Source: Ricinus communis (lineage: Eukaryota > Streptophyta > Magnoliopsida > Malpighiales > Euphorbiaceae). Taken from it: a stretch of 64,000 nt of DNA. Under the pieces are notes generated by a model. That model was not told the DNA's origin. It ran no database searches and saw only the letters and a program-made list of their open reading frames with translations. The DNA lies in the NCBI RefSeq assembly GCF_019578655.1, contig NC_063265.1, forward strand, positions 17,532,285 to 17,596,284, in the 5' to 3' direction. Position numbers and translations under genes: made by a program. This document shows positions 36,870-45,962 of the stretch, one piece after another (position 1 is the stretch's first letter; each line of letters starts with the position of its first letter).

Positions 36870-39012
36870 TAATTAACTGGAAGGCTGGTTTGAGCTTTGA
36901 GTAATAAATAGGGGTTCCATAACAAAGCTATTTCCCAACCATAACGTAAAGACCATAAAATGTAATTGGATCAACATTGAGGTACGGCACCTTTGCATTT
37001 GCTTTCACATAAATACTTCTTTTAATGGATTATATAATAATATTTTATACATAATTAATTTTATTTATAGATTAAACTCTATTTAATTATTTTCAATAGA
37101 TGTCTTCAATAACTAAGAAATTCAAGGACTTGGCTGAATTGTCTAATATATTTTAGATGTTGTAAGATTTTCTGAATTTCTTTCCAAAATATAAAGTTTC
37201 TTTCTATCCCAATACAAGAAAAAGAACTGTCATGAGTAAACATATGTGTCTTAAAAATTAAAATCAATTACATCGTGATTTCATGGATTTAGTTTTTATC
37301 ATTATCTATATATAAAAAATTGAAAGAAAGGAGCACGTATTTAATTAAAACGTCTTTATATATTAATAATTACATACAAGACTAACCTAATTCAATTAAG
37401 ATGAGAAAATTAGAACAATAGGGAATTATAACAGGTCAGCATCCAAATTATGAGTGGACAAAGATATCCGACTGAAAAAAAGAATTTCGAACAACATATT
37501 CATCCTAAGTCCAAACAAAATAGAGAAGAAAAATAAAAGGTGTTAACCTATGAGTTGAAGTACATTACATTCACCTTTACAAATATATGGTGACATCTTG
37601 TTCTCCAGATACTTTAGGACCTAAATTGGGCCATAATTTATTTCACTAATAGAAAAGTGTTTGGTATTGAAGAGGGCTAACAACCCAATACAGTATCCTT
37701 TCATATAAATTAGGCCTAGCAGCTGAAAGAAAAAGATTAAAGCCCAATAAATAAACTCCATTAAGTGATTAAGAAACCGGCAAGAAGTGCTATCACCATC
37801 CTGTAAGGGCATCGGTTCGAGTGAGTTATAGGGGATAGTTTTCTGAGGCATTTATGCTTCTAATAAGAACACTCAGGTCATGCATTGGTTGGATTTCTTT
37901 CGCTTGACTCCGAGGTTAGTGCCATGGTAACAAATGTGGATTTCATCTCAAAGTTGATATTACAGTCACGGGCTTAGATTTTATCCAAAATTAAATTATG
38001 GATTTTCGAACATTTGCAACGAAAGAAAACTCGTATAGTCACGCTCAACGAGAATTGCATTTCAGCAGGATACTTCCACCGGTGCTAGACCAAGCACCTC
38101 CGCTCCAATCGAGGACCATAAACATAAAAGGATACTATGCACTTTCGGCTTATTAGCTACCACCATATTCAGGCTCTGGGGGGATAATGCTCAAATGGAG
38201 TGATGTCAGAGTTGCTTTTGTAGGAGTTCTGTTTTCTAAACTTCCATTTTATTGTATACAATTCTTTAAGGATGTAAGATGTATTCAAAGATGGCTACAT
38301 TTGGTGAGTTTTGGCTGATATGAGTGAATGGTACCATTCACAGGTTCTTGTCACTGATTGGTCTTTCTATATATTTGATAAAATAATAGTATAATAACTG
38401 ATATAATTGACAACATCAGAAATTTCAAATTCTTTTTCTATATTTATAAATTACAATTAAAAGTATTATTAATATATTAACTAGTCAAAGTTGGACTTTA
38501 AGCATCCAGAACCCATATCACATGCTAAGAGAACGCATTCTAAAAATCATCCAGAATATAATAAATCTAGGAAGTTTATATAAAAGAAGCTATCACCTTC
38601 ATTGGTTGCTTGTAGAATTCATTAAACATCCAACAGAAAAATGGGGGCACAACAGAAAAATAAATAGGGAATAAACAGAAAGAAAAAAAAGGAAAACAGA
38701 AAGTGCACTAAACTTCATCGAAAATTTTCATATATTTATTATATACAATGACCAACATTTGGTCAATTAAGGCATTGAATTATCAAGCCAAAACCCACTA
38801 GATTCCATAAATTTCTACTTCAGGTTTTTCTGAAACAGAATGAGAATCCATGGAATTCATATTCACAGCCTTGGACACTCCATTCAGTTCAAAAGAAGAA
38901 AAACTTAATCTGCCAAACATGAACATAAAAGAAAAATAAATCAAATTTACAAATGGAATACCATTCCATTATTCCCAACACACAAAACCACAAAAAGGGA
39001 TGAACAAAATTA
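36870..39012. other. Spacer with a possible SINE-like remnant, then 3' flank of the 39-kb gene
   Basis: Base composition becomes more balanced at 37560-38340, where no gene could be built. At about 37750-37845 a 'cggttcgagtg' word resembling a pol III B box follows tRNA-like text, so a SINE or tRNA-derived remnant is possible. 38720-39012 is probably the 3' UTR of the following minus-strand gene. Confidence 0.4.
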
Positions 39013-39629
39013 TCAAGCTGATGAAAAGTCGTTACACCCTTTAAGGGTTCTGTACTCGAGTATCCCTTTATACAAAACTTGCCTATTTAAAGGCATGGCT
39101 TCCATCAATTTTGCACCATGACCATAATTCCTCTGGTTTATTTTCACATCTTCCATAATCTTCAACACATTGTCACCTTCCGATATCCTCACCAAGTTCT
39201 TGTTCCGATATTCTTTGTTGTTTCCTGACGGCTCTATCACATTTTCTGCAAATCGAACCCTTTTCTTTTCTTGGCATGATGACGATGATAATGATAATCT
39301 CCTTCCTATACAAAACCAAAGGACCAATCGAGAAAATTTAACACAAATTTTGCATACATATTTCAGAAACCAACACGAACTTCGTATGGTTGCAGATAGG
39401 GATATAAGTTCAACGCTTAGACTTTTTTATTGAAAAATAAATAAAAGAAATAAGGGAGACAAAGAAAGAAGAAACGAAACGTACCCATTAATTCACATTC
39501 AATCTTCTTCATAAAATCAGAAACGAGGCGTTTATGAACTTGACGAGCAATGAGAACCACGCTGCCTGAAACTGCAAAGGCAGCCATGAAACCAAGCCCC
39601 ATAGTACTATTAGTATTAGGAATTGACAT
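39013..39629 (-). CDS. Uncharacterised small plant protein with one N-terminal membrane helix, two exons
   Basis: Exon 1 is 39485-39629 and exon 2 is 39013-39305, spliced within a Gly codon, giving 145 residues. A short N-terminus leads into one hydrophobic helix (about residues 11-29, GLGFMAAFAVSGSVVLIAR). Then come a basic segment, a Ser run, and the motif KKRVRFAENVIEPSGNNKEYR. I know this KKxVRFAxxVxEPSxNNxEYR block from small uncharacterised plant proteins, and no function is established for it. The topology suggests a membrane-anchored protein with a soluble basic C-terminus. Both junctions are GT..AG and the frame is open throughout. Confidence 0.8.
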
Positions 39630-42600
39630 TTTTCTTTCTTTCTTTCTCTTTGTAAGTTTTTTTTTTTTTTCTCTCTTAGACTAGGAAGTGACAAAGTGAC
39701 AAAAAGAAAACATTTCATGAAATTTTATAGGAGAAAGAGTCATGAGAAAAGGCCAGAGGTGAGAAGAGAAGAGAGGAAGATACGAGGAACATTTCAGTTT
39801 TGGGAATAAATAATTGTAATAATAAAGAAAAAGGGAAGAGCAAGTTGGTGGGTTTTGTAATGTGAAAAAGAAAGAAAGAGTTTGGTAATCGACGGTCTAC
39901 ACAAGAAAAATACCTTTTAATAGTAACATGCATCTCATATGGGAATTGACTATAAATTCTAATGGATGATCTTCAACTCTTACTATTATTATTATTATTT
40001 TGGTTTATCTATGTTATTTATAGTCTTCTTTTTCCAATTATAATAAAACAAAATTAGTCAATTAGCTATATCCCTTTTTTTAATCCCACAGATAACTGAT
40101 TTAACATTAGTAAATAAACAAATAACACAGAAGTAAGGCTCTGGAGCCAAACTTTGAAAGAGAGGGCTTGTTTACGCCACCCAATTAGTCTCTCTAAAAC
40201 CAAAATTGAAAACCACAATTCACGAGCACAAGATACAGAGATAGTATCTCAGAGTCCACAATCAATTGATTCCTTTTGTTGAACAGCTGAAATAATGGAT
40301 TCTTCTGCAACTAGTTCAAACTCAACTTCGAGGTACCCAAAGAGGAACAAATTTCAGTATCGTATCATAAAACCATTGCTTCCCAAGTACTTGGAGCATA
40401 TAAGCTGCTAACTTAGGCATGGTCCATGGCTTCGGCACCCGTCCGGGCCGCCCAAGTCTAGCTGAAATATCTTAACAAATACTTTTAATTTTTTATATAT
40501 ATATTTAGAGTTAATTTATAGCGTCATAGATAAAACTTTTAACGCAACTGTATATTCAATATTCGAACTCGGGCTTAGTTAAATTAGAAAATACCTTTAT
40601 CATCTCATTTATCAATATTCAAATTCGGGCTTAGTTAAACTAAAAAATACCCTTATCATCTCATCTATATGCTCTTGAATAGCAGTTCAACAAATTTGAT
40701 TAGCCTGAAATAATATAAGTAAAAAAATTATATATTTTTAAAGATCAGACGAGAAGGTCAAAATTCTAGACCTATATATGGGTTGATTAAAATTCTAAAA
40801 CCACATAGCGTGGGCTAGACAAGCTCGGACTAAGACTAAAAATTTCAATTAAGAAATATTTTTAAATCAACAAAAAATTATCATTTTTACTATATCAATT
40901 TTTCTTCAAAAATTATTGTTTCTCACTTTTATTTTCTAATTTACAGTATGATTATTTTTCGTTATTTATTTATTTTTTAATTTTTTATCTAAAAATAACT
41001 AAAGCAAAACCAAGAAAAAACAAAAACCGTAATTTAAAATAATTAAAAAAGTTATATTCTTAATAATTTAATACAGTAAAAATAAAAAAGGAATACCATA
41101 AATTTAACCAAAAATAAAATATAGATACTTTTCCTCAAAATTCAAGCCTGGACAAACCGGAGCTAAACCCGGTCCACCCAAATTTTGAATTAAGTCATTA
41201 TTATGAGCAATAGTTGCATCAAATTTGGTTCCATGAAGTTTGTGTGGTAGAATGCACCAAGGAGTAACAACCCGAGTGTAATTGGTGAAATCCAATATCC
41301 AAACCTCATAAAAGTTGAATTGTTCTTTGCTTAATCAAATCAAATCAAATACCATTCCATTATTAAATAAAACGTCATTCCTGATTTTGCCATAGTAGAA
41401 GACTGTAACATCTCTTAAAAGATAAGCTAATTGCTAAAGAAGATCATAGACCAACTTGTTGGAATTATGAAACATAATGCGTTGATAAAATGAAAATTTA
41501 AATTATGGGAAACTGTTTCTGATCTAAAGTTTTCTAAGATAAAAGTGTCTGTAGAGAACAATACAATTCATCTCCACTGCTGCTATCCTGAAAATTATCG
41601 AAGTTAACCCTGAAAAACAGTATCGTTCTTTCTGCAAGTCTCCAGCTTCATTAGAACTCCTTTTACCTAGAAAACGCAAAAGCCACCCCTGTAAACACCA
41701 GAGTAGGTATGATGCCGCACTAGTATTTTTAGGATTGTCGTTTCGCAGCAGTTACAATACTTACATGACACACTGGATAATTTGTTTTGTTGCACTAATT
41801 AGAGATGGGTTCGAGCAAATTGAGACCTTTATGATTTGCTGGGATGTGATTTGTCTGAGCTGAGACATGCTTAATTTCTTTCTGTCACATCCCCTACTAT
41901 CTCGACTTCCAAATTTGTTAAGAATAAATTTTAAAATTACGTAGCCCCATTAAAAAGCAAAAATAATAAATAAACCACCAAGAAGCTACTGTGTGTGTGG
42001 CTGATACGGGTGGCTGGTAAACATGTGAGTTCTGATCATCTTTAGTTTTGAAGTGTTGCCACCTTTTTTTACCTTTTTGTTTTTTATGCAAGAAATTTGC
42101 CACATTTAATTCTGGAGCTATTTGCACTCTGTTTTATTCTTTCTTGAGCCAACAACTTTTGTTTATTGAATTCCTATCATAAAATGATGGTTATATATGA
42201 GATAATAGAATTTCATAGTGCTGTTACAACAATAGATATTTAATTTACTGATCAAGCTATTAAGCAAACTGAATTAAGATCAGTTTGGGAATGCTTTAAA
42301 TTCAACAACGGACAATGTGCTAAATAATTTTGATTTATTTACAAAATCTTGTTAACTCATTGACAGCATATATATGATAAAGAGAAAACTTTCTTTTAAA
42401 AAAAATAAAGAAGAAGAAGAACATAACACACAGAAATTAAGAAATTGTCATTTAACAAGTATAACATCAAATACAGTAATGAAGCAAACCCACATCACTA
42501 CATAACAACACAACAAAACCAAGAAACACATATGCTGCAGATCTGAGTATGTGATTAACCAAAAAGATAATCACAATAACAACACAAACACTGATAAAGG

Positions 42601-42748
42601 GGACCAGCAAAAACTTGATCCCCAACCCAGAGTGCTATAATAAGTTCATACATGAATTGAAATTAAAAATAAAAAATAAACAATAAAAAATAAAAAATGG
42701 AAAAAGAAGACTAACCCATTTTGATGGAAAATGAGTGAGAGTTTAGAA
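39630..42748. other. Spacer with a possible cryptic minus-strand transcript in its right part
   Basis: 39630-39930 is the leader and promoter of the 39-kb gene. 40.4-41.1 kb is AT-rich with a small tandem repeat. 41.5-42.75 kb is less AT-rich and holds minus-strand GT..AG signals that could belong to the unit starting near 42853 (see findings). No protein family is recognisable there. Confidence 0.4.
40557..40668. repeat. Two-copy tandem repeat, period 56 bp
   Basis: The unit starts 'caatattcgaactcgggctt' at 40557, and a second copy starts 'caatattcaaattcgggctt' at 40613. They differ at a handful of positions, and several changes are C-to-T or G-to-A. A related phrase occurs near 24330-24400, so the unit belongs to a dispersed repeat. 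Confidence 0.7.
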
Positions 42749-42853
42749 TTAAGAAGTGAAGTAGAAAATAGGGTGAAGGAAGAGATGGAGAAGCTTGACG
42801 CAAGCACAGGAGAAAGAAAGGAAAACCACACCGTAAACAATTCTGAGACCCAT
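42749..42853 (-). CDS. Possible short ORF with signal-peptide-like sequence (34 residues)
   Basis: From ATG at 42853 to TAA at 42749 the frame encodes 34 residues: MGLRIVYGVVFLSFSCACVK, then a Leu/His/Phe-rich stretch. It looks like a signal peptide or a membrane helix. A palindromic G-box (CACGTG, 43073-43078) lies about 220 bp upstream, and a TATAAA-type word is at 42927-42932 on the + strand. A minus-strand donor (ATGG/gttagt) follows near 42720. It could be a small secreted peptide, an upstream ORF, or chance. No family match is recognised. Confidence 0.2.
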   Translation of the reverse strand: MGLRIVYGVVFLSFSCACVKLLHLFLHPIFYFTS

Positions 42854-44098
42854 TTCTTGAAACGTATACGTCGTCGTTTACACCTCTCTCTTTCTCTTTC
42901 TTTACTGTTTGAGAGGGGTATTACAATATAAAGAGAGGGACGAGGGATCGGAACTGTTAGAGGTGGAATTTAAAAAAGGTTTGAAGGAAAAAGAGGGTAG
43001 AGATGAGTAAAGTGAATCAGCAGGGGTAAGTCACAGGTGTCTAGAGAGGGAGTGGGAAATGGTGGAAGTTGCCACGTGGGAATGGCACGTAGGAAGTCTT
43101 ATTTGAAAGCACCTGGACTGGAGGTTTGGATTCTTTATTTGGTTATTATGACTTATGAATTAAGCAATCAAAGCAAACTGTCGTGGGCTCTTTTTCTCAC
43201 AGCCATCATCATCATCACTGTGTCTGTAACTGTATTGATACCTCTCCCTTTGAAGTTTACTGAGATTCAAAAGAAAGGAAAAGAAAACAAGAAGAAACAA
43301 CTGGTGGCCATAAAATTTGCAGTCGTCAGCTTGGAATACAGCCAGCCTGCTAGTCAAAAATTAACTCAAACTTTACTTTAGCCCTTCCATTGGAAAACCA
43401 AAAACAAACGAACATTAGGTCTGGAAACAAAGAAAGAATCCAAAGATACAAACTTTTGGATCTGTGGGTCTAAGGGAAAGTTTTTAAATTTCTCCAACAA
43501 CCAAAATACTTGATTGCCCAGCCTTTTTCTTTTCTTTTCTTTTCTTTTCTCACAGTTTCTTTTTTCTTTTTATCCTTACATTTATTATTAAATATCATTA
43601 CTCATTTAAATATATTTATCATTAAAATTTTATTTTAGTATAAGATTAATTTTAATATCTTATAAAAATAAATAATTAATTAATACTCTTTTACTTGCTT
43701 TAATATTTTTATTTTTAATATAATATCTAATTATTACATAATTTAATTTAAAATTATTAAATAAAATAACTAGTTGATAATTATTATTTTTAATAATTTA
43801 AATTATATTAAAATATACTATACAAAGTTGTATTCTTCAACTTTTTTTGAGAAAACTTAAAATAATATTGTTGATTATTCGTCAGCTTCAATATTTGATG
43901 CTTAACATATATTCTTACTCTTTGAACATGTTTTATCAATTAATTTTATTAAAACGATGCGTATTTTTATATTTATATTATTTTTTAATAAGAATAATTA
44001 AATTAGAATCAGATTTCTTATGATATTCTTCGATTAAAGTATAATGTTTTCACAGAAGACTACATTCTTATATTCTGCCTTGAGAGGACTCACATTGA
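42854..44098. other. Promoter-like region and AT-rich spacer before the tRNA gene
   Basis: 42854-43100 holds a CT/GA-rich leader, a TATA-like word and a G-box, so it is promoter-like. A CTTTT pentamer repeat lies at 43526-43550. 43.57-44.09 kb is very AT-rich with no gene. Confidence 0.45.
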
Positions 44099-44170
44099 GG
44101 GTCCATAGCTCAGTGGTAGAGCATTTGACTGCAGATCAAGAGGTCACCGGTTCGATCGCGGTTGGGCCCT
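44099..44170 (+). tRNA. tRNA-Cys(GCA), nuclear type, with an altered T arm
   Basis: The 72-nt sequence folds as a cloverleaf. The acceptor is GGGTCCA with TGGGCCC, the D arm is GCTC/GAGC, the anticodon stem is TTTGA/TCAAG with loop CTGCAGA (anticodon GCA), and the discriminator is T. A poly-T terminator follows near 44190. It resembles the plant nuclear tRNA-Cys rather than the plastid or mitochondrial type. The T arm reads ACCGG-TTCGATC-GCGGT. The last stem pair is G-G where nearly all tRNAs have G53-C61, and the usual loop is TTCGAAC. The gene may therefore be non-functional or a decaying copy. Confidence 0.85.
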
Positions 44171-44384
44171 TCCGTTAATCATTTCTAATTTTTTAAGTTC
44201 TAATGTTCAACTGCTCAAAGGACGCCCGCACCAAGAGCCCCACCCTCTCTCTCTCCTTTTCTTTTTTTTTTTTTTTTTCTTCCTTTTTAAATTGTTAATT
44301 TCTTCTGTGAAAATGATTCAAAATAAAGAGACATTTATGAAAAAAGATAAATAGTTCATTAATTTAGCATCAGTTTCATTAATT
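44171..44384. other. Short spacer with pol III terminator and CT/T-rich run
   Basis: A T-run at 44190-44195 fits the tRNA terminator. A (CT)n/poly-T tract follows at 44247-44280. Nothing else is seen. Confidence 0.5.
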
Positions 44385-44640
44385 ACTCGGGTTGGGGCGC
44401 AACCTAACTAAGAAAGCCACTCCATTTAGGGCGAGACAGAATGGGCGGGCACGAGCGGTCTGGTGTCCGAGCCAATTGGTCAGACGACGACTACTTCACT
44501 TATTAGATTAGTATTAGCCGCCTATCCCGGAATGAAATGGGATGAAATAGAAAGAACGCAAAGCGTTAGCGCTATATACAGAATTTAATTTTAATAATTA
44601 TATATTAAATTTAAATGAAAATTGAAAATAAATTCAAAAT

Positions 44641-45095
44641 GTCTTACTCGACAAAAGGTTCATTTATATACAATAATCGCATCATAGCAGGTATAGTTTA
44701 GTGGTAAAAGTGTGATTCGTTCTATTAACTCTATTCTAATAGTTAAGGGATCATTGGCTCCATATTCGGGTGAAAAATTTTATTTCTTAAAAAGATTTAA
44801 TCCTTTATCTCTCAATGAAAAATTCGAGGAAGAATATACATTCTCATGATTTGAATCCAATCTTTTGAATTTCTAATTGAAAAAAATTGGATTATGAAAT
44901 TACGAAACATAATTTTTATTAATTAGATCAATCCATTCAATTGAATGAGTATGAGTAAAAGATCTATGGAAAAAGACAGAAAAGTATATTTCTAATCGTA
45001 ACTAAATCTTCAATTTTTTCTTTGTTTTGTATAGTCGAGATTGAAGCAAAATAAGTTTTAAACGATGACTCTTGTTTTAGCTCGGTGGAAACAAA
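44641..45095 (+). other. Plastid-derived segment: trnG(UCC) upstream region, 5' exon and 5' part of its group II intron
   Basis: Upstream text 'gttcatttatatacaataat' leads into the trnG 5' exon, and the intron follows with the group II consensus GTGTG at 44710. The rest matches my recollection of the plastid trnG(UCC) intron, for example 'aaaaagatttaatcctttat' and 'gttttagctcggtggaaac'. The match stops near 45095, before the intron end, so the 3' exon is missing. The sequence is mutated relative to the plastid gene. Confidence 0.75.
44687..44709 (+). pseudogene. trnG-UCC: 5' exon of plastid trnG(UCC), orphaned
   Basis: The 23-nt exon reads GCAGGTATAGTTTAGTGGTA plus AAA and is followed by the GTGTG intron start. 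The functional plastid exon begins GCGGG. The G-to-A change at position 3 would break an acceptor-stem pair and is at a CpG, as expected of decay after transfer to methylated nuclear DNA. With no 3' exon it cannot make a tRNA. Confidence 0.75.
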
Positions 45096-45315
45096 CTGGG
45101 AGGGAGAGCTTCCAGGAAAGGTTCCTGCCCGTCTAGGGGACTGGATCATTTCTTGGGCTTCAAAGCCATACCACTAATTCCGAAAAAGATAATTGGCCTA
45201 AGCATTCCAAATAGAATTCCTATTGATTGAGTCGCCTACCCCCGGGTCACTAACCTCTCTTTCTCCATGAAGTGAGGCCAATATATCAAATCCATCATTA
45301 AGCTCAGTACGACTA

Positions 45316-45527
45316 GCATAAGTCAGACTATGGGGTTGGTCGGTAGGGCATGGTTGGTTCCGAGCTTGGGCTACTTTTTGAACTAAGCCGAAGCCGAATA
45401 TGAGGGGTAGGAATCGAATCCGCATAAGTCAGACTATGGGGTTGGTCGGTAGGGCATGGTTGGTTCCGAGCTTGGGCTACTTTTTGAACTAAGCCGAAGC
45501 CAAATATGAGGGGTAGGAATCAAATCC
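45316..45527. repeat. 106-bp tandem duplication inside the organellar insert
   Basis: Copies at 45316-45421 and 45422-45527 both start 'gcataagtcagactatgggg'. They differ at two positions, both CG in copy 1 and CA in copy 2 (gccgaat/gccaaat and atcgaat/atcaaat). Confidence 0.95.
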
Positions 45528-45962
45528 GCAGGACAGGTCTTGTCTAATGACTTGGTTTACTTATTTTACTAGCAGCTCATGCTTCCCTGAAAAAGTGTAT
45601 AGGCATGAACATACTGAAAGAACAGCTGCCCACAATGCCCTGTCCTAGTTCCATAATGGTATTGTGTGTAGACACTAATCTGCCTGGCATGATTTGGAGA
45701 TTATGCAGTACCATAGATTACCAAAACAGAAATCCTTAAACAGTGTCACAATTCTCCAAGATATGCATGACTGGTGATCTTTGGTAAATTTCTATTTCAT
45801 TTAACCATTTAAAAAGTGTCATCTTCACAAAGTTGATTTCATACATCAATTGTAAAGTTACAGAACTGGAATATCATCATTCAATAACTTTTTATTTTAA
45901 CAGAGGAACTTGTGAGCATCTGCTGTCCCAGTCCCAGTCCCAGCCAGTCCTGCAACCGAAGT
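45528..45962. other. Spacer and probable 3' UTR of sucrose-phosphatase
   Basis: This is nuclear-like AT-rich sequence with no separate gene. The last part before 45963 contains a repeated 'cccagt(c)' phrase (45928-45946) and is probably transcribed as 3' UTR of the minus-strand SPP gene. Confidence 0.5.

Larger units (their letters stand above)
44385..45527. other. Chimeric organellar DNA insert (mitochondrial-like flanks around a plastid segment)
   Basis: This is an island of balanced base composition in AT-rich spacer. 44641-45095 is plastid trnG(UCC)-region sequence (listed separately). 44385-44580 (for example tatcccggaatgaaatggga) and 45096-45527 (for example gcctacccccgggtcac) look mitochondrial, with no complete gene. 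A plastid piece set in mitochondrial DNA is common in plant mitochondria, so the simplest history is one transfer from mitochondrion to nucleus. Outer edges are approximate. Confidence 0.6.

Noticed and set aside
43037..43381. 114-codon open frame on + with a hydrophobic stretch
   Set aside because: The first codon is GTG, the internal ATG leaves a short chain, and the membrane-like segment comes from an 'atcatcatcatcactg' run.
45198..45425. 75-codon minus-strand frame in the organellar insert as a mitochondrial gene
   Set aside because: I could not match it to any mitochondrial protein I know. It spans the tandem duplication junction and is likely non-coding organellar DNA.
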